DNA from: Unio delphinus
Taxonomy: Eukaryota; Mollusca; Bivalvia; Unionida; Unionidae
Assembly (NCBI GenBank): GCA_029339505.1
Contig: JAQISU010000057.1
Location: 3,630,001 to 3,694,000, forward strand
Direction of reading: 5' to 3'
DNA length: 64,000 nucleotides
Numbering within the stretch: position 1 is the first letter of the stretch; every line of letters begins with the position of its first letter. Both the position numbers and the translations under genes were made by a program. Below are positions 60,151 through 64,000 of this stretch, piece after piece. Under the pieces are notes generated by a model. It ran no database searches, was not told the DNA's origin, and was given only the letters and a program-made list of their open reading frames with translations.

Positions 60151-61490
60151 GTAGCTTAGAAATATACTTTATCACATGAAATTGGAAGAGTAACATTTAG
60201 TTTGGTTGGATTTGATACCAGATATTTGTGAGATGGTACAAATTTATTGACACTTTAAACTTCTGTAGCATCTGTTACAAATGGAATGGTTGAGTAATTG
60301 TATCATGTTTCAATTTGCATCTGTTACACTGCATTTTTACTTTTCTGAGCTGCATATTTATTCATTACTATAACATCTGAAAATGCTCTGCTTTTTGATA
60401 CATCCATAATTGGATAATGTTCTAGGATGTAACAGGATACCCTCGATGGGATTAGGTCAAGTGAAAGTGCTTAACAGTTTTATGAATGTGATGTTTATAT
60501 ATCCATAATGCAGATTAGTAAAAAAAAATCTATCTGACACATCTCATGTACACAGAGATCAATAACAGGTAAAAATGATATCATTTCTAAATGTATATGA
60601 TCAAAGCATGTAGTTTCAACCAATAATTGCAAATGATTTCACATCACTGGGTAGGTTCAGTGTATGGAACACTTCAGTATATGTTTCTGTTGCATGGATC
60701 TATCAATAAATATGATTGATATTTTGATATTTATACAGATATTAATGATATATGGATCTTTAAGCAGAATATGTTTGATTTAGGGATCTTTCAACAGAAA
60801 TTAATATAGGATCTGTCATCAGATATGATTGAGTTATGGATTTAATGTGTGTTGTAATTTGTCAACAAATATGATTGTTGTATGGATCCGTATAGATGCT
60901 CATTAATGGGTAGTTATTTAATATTGAATTTATGAAATGAACTGAATGATGTACAGCCTTTGCATTTCATACATTCCATTTAAGATTCTTTTTATATTTT
61001 AATGGAAATATATCAATGATAAAAAGAAATAATTTAATTTATTCAGACTGGTGTGCACCTTTCTATTGCTGCTTATGGCTCTAGTTGAAGCAGTGTAACC
61101 AGTAAAATTTATTAGATTTTTGTTAATAATTATAATTCAGATAGTAACTGTCTTTCTGAATAAATAGAATATTTCACTTAGACAACATAATATTTTAACA
61201 CAAAAGGGCTTTGCATGTTCAGCTTGATATCACAGCTTGACTTGAGTTCTAGAGAAATCTTTAATTTTAAAAGTGGGTCAGTTTCACTGCAAAACATTAC
61301 AGTTAATTATTCATGTGAAGAGATGTGTATATGTATTAAGATTTTCCGGAATTACTGTTACTGTAGTTTATTTGTGACCAGGTATTTACATTATTCGTTT
61401 TGAAAGATTAAACTACAGTTGACATAATCAAATTTCAAATTTGCATCACACACTAAGAAACATTAGCTCAGTTTAGCCATTTTTTCTGTG
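60151..61490. other. AT-rich, eroded repeats, no gene
   Basis: Between 60,690 and 60,900 an imperfect repeat of about 36-45 bp around tatggatctttcaacagaaa and atatgattgat occurs about six times. The remainder shows nothing identifiable. Confidence 0.4.
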
Positions 61491-61719
61491 AGCAGCAGAG
61501 AGGGTGAATCCTACAACGTTTTCAGACAAAATTTGATTGAAATCCTAAAACGAGCCGTCTTATAATCTTATTTTAACCAAAAAAAGGCGAACCCTACAAC
61601 GTTTTCAGACAAAAAAATTGATTGAAATCTACATACGAAATCATTTTAACTAAAAAAATGAAAACGATTTTTTAATCAATTTTGGTCGCAACTTGTTGTC
61701 ATCCACCCTCTCTGCTGCT
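61491..61719. repeat. Inverted and direct repeat cluster beside the virus-like genes
   Basis: agcagcagagagggtg (61,491-61,506) and its exact reverse complement (61,704-61,719) enclose three copies of a motif of about 32 bp. Two are direct (ctacaacgttttcagacaaa at 61,512 and 61,593, each followed by ttgattgaaatc) and one is inverted and diverged (about 61,660-61,700). It starts 62 bp downstream of the stop of the 447-residue gene and may mark the element's end. Confidence 0.85.
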
Positions 61720-61781
61720 AAAGTTTTCAGTTCTGGGTTAACAATTCTTTTACGATTTTAACCGAATATTTGATCAAGTCC

Positions 61782-63125
61782 TTAGGACTTTACAAACAAA
61801 CTAATCGCTAACACCTCTTCTTGTAAATCAATCAGATTATTTGACTGGTCGGTGAGTTTGAAATTAATTCTGGTTAATGAATTATTATGGCATCGCATAT
61901 AGACAGGATTAATTGGGTTTTCAATAATTAGGAATCCTGGAGGAGCTGTTGGTGCAAATGAATAAAGAATATATCCTTGCTGAGCTTGATTTGATCGTTC
62001 GAGATTAATTTGATAGCTTCCTTCGATAACATCACACACTAAATTAAGTGCAATCACCGTTGAAATATTCACGTTGAACGGAGCGATATGCCTACCACCA
62101 TCATCTGGATCATTATTATGTTTGAGGAGGACAGTTGAGTCTGATTTTTGTAGTGCTTTGATATCGGTTTTAACAATTTTTGCTAATTCATCAGCGTTGT
62201 ATTTCGGAAACTTGAAATTACGCAGATTGTCTTCTGTGATATTGTAATCGGTTAGGAATCGTTGTTTATTGTCGCTGTTGTCATTAATTATTGTTTGAAT
62301 AATTAGTTCATAGATATATTTCATGTCCGATATAAGCTGATTTATTATTTCAACGTGTTTTTGCGATCTTGTTTTCCGTAGTTGTTCTAGTTGTGTGTCA
62401 TATAATTGTTTAATCTCATTAAAATAACCACGGACGTCAGTTAGCGTAAATGAAATAGTAACAGATGAGTCGGTTGTTCTTTTAATGATAAAATCCCATT
62501 GCAATGTGTCTTTGTTGGTGAATATAAATCTATCGGCGATTCTTCCTTTTCTTATATCAGATAAATTATCTTGATAACTGGGATTGATTTCATGATATGA
62601 TTGTACATCCGTGGTTAAGTCGGTGGTGGATTTTTCAGGTGGTTTTTCAGGCCATCCTAGTACGGTTCTAATAGAACTTTGATAGATATCTACGACGTAT
62701 CCTTCTGTGCTTATCTCAATTGCGGATGATAGTGTCGGCTCATGAACTGTTATAGCGATTTTTGATTCTTTTCCAGTAATCGATTTTATTCTACGCGCGA
62801 ATTCATTATTGATTTGTTCGATTTGGTATGACCCTGTTGGTATCGAAACGACGTTCCAGTCTGGAGTTCCGTCGGGTTTATTCTTATTTGCAAACACTAA
62901 AGAGTTATTCGGTTGTTGACCACCAAATGGTTTTGATCTGATATTAGGCCAACTGTGATATACTCGTAGTTTTGCAAGCGCGATTTCACTCACAGGAACC
63001 GGAGAGGGGAAATTCACACTAAACTCGGGTTCCGTTGATGTAATTGATATCATACTCGTTTGTACTGGTTTCGTGTTCTCCACTATTTGTTGAAGTAATT
63101 CCTGCTGTGTCGTCATTATACTCAT
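61782..63125 (-). CDS. Putative structural protein of an integrated virus-like element, 447 aa
   Basis: Intron-free and intact. No signal peptide or membrane segment. The N-terminal 160 residues have a beta-rich plan: LAKLRVYHSWPNIRSKPFGG, NNSLVFANK, VVSIPTGSYQIEQINNEFAR and, later, TVHEPTLSSAIEIS and SIRTVLGW. I associate this arrangement (a short-strand 'SWPNI' motif, an IP.GSY....IN.E stretch, then a +.VLG+ turn) with predicted proteins of Polinton/adinto-like elements in cnidarian and mollusc genomes, perhaps capsid-associated or fibre-like; no function is proven. A helical middle (about 235-330, EIKQLYDTQLEQLRKTRSQK) is followed by another beta-rich part (340-447), including APFNVNISTVIALNLVCDVI. 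The first ATG (63,123-63,125) lies in a duplicated segment. Next gene upstream on the same strand: the hydrophobic protein, 56 bp away. Confidence 0.8.
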   Translation of the reverse strand: MSIMTTQQELLQQIVENTKPVQTSMISITSTEPEFSVNFPSPVPVSEIALAKLRVYHSWPNIRSKPFGGQQPNNSLVFANKNKPDGTPDWNVVSIPTGSYQIEQINNEFARRIKSITGKESKIAITVHEPTLSSAIEISTEGYVVDIYQSSIRTVLGWPEKPPEKSTTDLTTDVQSYHEINPSYQDNLSDIRKGRIADRFIFTNKDTLQWDFIIKRTTDSSVTISFTLTDVRGYFNEIKQLYDTQLEQLRKTRSQKHVEIINQLISDMKYIYELIIQTIINDNSDNKQRFLTDYNITEDNLRNFKFPKYNADELAKIVKTDIKALQKSDSTVLLKHNNDPDDGGRHIAPFNVNISTVIALNLVCDVIEGSYQINLERSNQAQQGYILYSFAPTAPPGFLIIENPINPVYMRCHNNSLTRINFKLTDQSNNLIDLQEEVLAISLFVKS

Positions 63126-63276
63126 GATTTATTTCTAATTTTGGTATCGAGGAATCATAAATACTGACCATCACTGAGAATTCACAATCTGGTAATGTTG
63201 ATATTATTGAGATCATTTTGTTTTTTGGGTTCGTGTTTTCTGATTCCATCGGTGTTGTCATTGTTATTATACTCAT
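63019..63276 (-). CDS. Hybrid ORF created by a 151-bp duplication, 85 aa
   Basis: The ORF overlaps the end of the 182-residue gene and the start of the 447-residue gene. Its start (MSIITM) is a second copy of the start of the 447-residue gene (MSIMTT), exactly 151 bp upstream; its middle (EFSVMVSIYDSSIPKLE) is a second copy of the tail of the 182-residue protein (EFSAMVSIFDSAISKLE). It is thus a by-product of a tandem duplication over a gene junction. Whether it is translated is unknown. Confidence 0.4.
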   Translation of the reverse strand: MSIITMTTPMESENTNPKNKMISIISTLPDCEFSVMVSIYDSSIPKLEINHEYNDDTAGITSTNSGEHETSTNEYDINYINGTRV

Positions 63277-63730
63277 GTTGTCGCTCTAATTTCGATATCG
63301 CGGAATCAAAAATACTGACCATCGCTGAGAATTCACTATCTGATATAATCGTATTATCGAGTGACGACGATATCATCAATGATAATTGCGAGTATGCGGT
63401 TGATGCAATATGAAATTGAAGTAAGTAATTCTGCAGTTTACTCTGGCTGCATGATGATATCTTTTTTGCTATCCCGGTTAATATACCCCCGATTGTAGCC
63501 ACCGCAGAAATGCAAATTGGAACTACGACCGGGGCAATCATTGTAACCGATGCAAGTATTATTCCGGCACCAGTGAGAACGCTTGACACCGAGTATATAG
63601 TAACATCAATTGCGGTGATTCTTCGTCGGTATTTTTTTATTTTTATTTGATACTCCTCAGTGAGGGTTTTGAGTCTATTCTGAAATTCTCTGACCTGATC
63701 ATAGCGACATTGCGTCGATGACAAAGTCAT
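63182..63730 (-). CDS. Hydrophobic protein of the virus-like element, 182 aa
   Basis: The order is a charged N-terminal coil (residues 1-40, VREFQNRLKTLTEEYQIKIK), a long hydrophobic, Gly/Ala/Val/Ile-rich stretch at about 43-90 (SVLTGAGIILASVTMIAPVV, then PICISAVATIGGILTGIAKK), which could span a membrane twice as a hairpin, and a helical tail (LQNYLLQFHIASTAYSQLSL, EFSAMVSIFDSAISKLE). I have seen the layout of coil, glycine-rich hydrophobic hairpin and helical tail ending in a D..IS..EF.......Y..L-like motif in proteins of invertebrate virus-like elements, often next to the 'SWPNI' type protein; a role in membrane attachment or virion assembly is only a guess. Start at 63,728-63,730. Confidence 0.75.
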   Translation of the reverse strand: MTLSSTQCRYDQVREFQNRLKTLTEEYQIKIKKYRRRITAIDVTIYSVSSVLTGAGIILASVTMIAPVVVPICISAVATIGGILTGIAKKISSCSQSKLQNYLLQFHIASTAYSQLSLMISSSLDNTIISDSEFSAMVSIFDSAISKLERQHEYNNNDNTDGIRKHEPKKQNDLNNINITRL

Positions 63731-63796
63731 TGTTGTTATTTTAAATCCGCTAGTGTTTTCAATTATTTGTCATCGTTAGCGGGAATTGCTAGTACT

Positions 63797-64000
63797 TCAG
63801 TCGGAAAAATGAGCTACGAGTTCTAAACACCAGGCTATTTTTGATCTAATGGTGGAGCTATCAACCGCGACGACATTAAAGTTTTTTTTGCGACCATCCA
63901 TAATTAACGTCGCGGTGCCACCAGAGTAGGTTTTACCGTCCGCGATCATATTAAATTGATCGATAGAGATCCACGTTAGCCTGTAGATACCATCGACCCA
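63797..64000 (-). CDS. C-terminal end of a further gene of the virus-like element (runs off the window)
   Basis: The minus strand is open from the window edge to a TGA at 63,797-63,799, giving 67 residues: WVDGIYRLTWISIDQFNMIA, then DGKTYSGGTATLIMDGRKKN and an end with AWCLELVAHFSD. It is in tandem with the other minus-strand ORFs, 66 bp upstream of the 182-residue gene, with the same composition. The start lies outside, and the product is not recognised. Confidence 0.65.
   Translation of the reverse strand, partial: WVDGIYRLTWISIDQFNMIADGKTYSGGTATLIMDGRKKNFNVVAVDSSTIRSKIAWCLELVAHFSD

Overview
The window is AT-rich eukaryotic (animal) nuclear DNA with small exons, GT-AG introns of several kilobases, many tRNA-derived SINEs, LINE and DNA-transposon remains, (TA)n tracts and minisatellites. 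Two of the three SINE types resemble families I associate with bivalve and other lophotrochozoan genomes, so a marine mollusc is my best guess; this is inference from remembered repeat families, not a search.

Left part (1-24,600): the only gene-like signal is a set of small plus-strand exons (3,719-6,700) whose translation resembles the last coiled-coil part of a formin FH2 domain. The rest is intergenic: two SINEs of family A, SINE family B copies (one ends just upstream of the next gene), a 174-bp tandem duplication, a 33-bp minisatellite of about 21 copies (11.36-12.06 kb), a 46-bp array with an internal TG/TA burst (14.5-15.2 kb), a 40-bp array (18.5-19.0 kb), a decayed LINE fragment (21.1-21.8 kb) and an unidentified GC-richer ORF (23.2-23.5 kb).

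Middle (24,715-52,715): seven consecutive exons, joined in matching phase, encode about 263 residues of an RMDN1-type regulator of microtubule dynamics protein (TPR-like, with an N-terminal membrane segment). The gene continues beyond the last exon found. Its introns hold most of the mobile DNA: a decayed pogo-like element in intron 1; in intron 2 a Tigger-type transposon with TA target duplications, split by a 3.4-kb element with piggyBac-like ends that itself holds a MITE and a broken ORF; SINEs, a possible DIRS-type reverse-transcriptase scrap, a 41-bp minisatellite and a 5'-truncated CR1/L2-like LINE further on.

Right part (52,716-64,000): SINE copies, a 25-bp satellite that seems to have grown out of a SINE tail, and 49-50-bp arrays. 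From 61.8 kb to the window edge lies a compact minus-strand, intron-free gene cluster unlike the host gene: a 447-residue protein, a 182-residue hydrophobic protein, a duplicated hybrid ORF and the end of another gene. I read this as part of an integrated virus-like element of the Polinton/adinto-like kind found in invertebrate genomes. It is the most interesting item, with a cluster of direct and inverted repeats at its left side.
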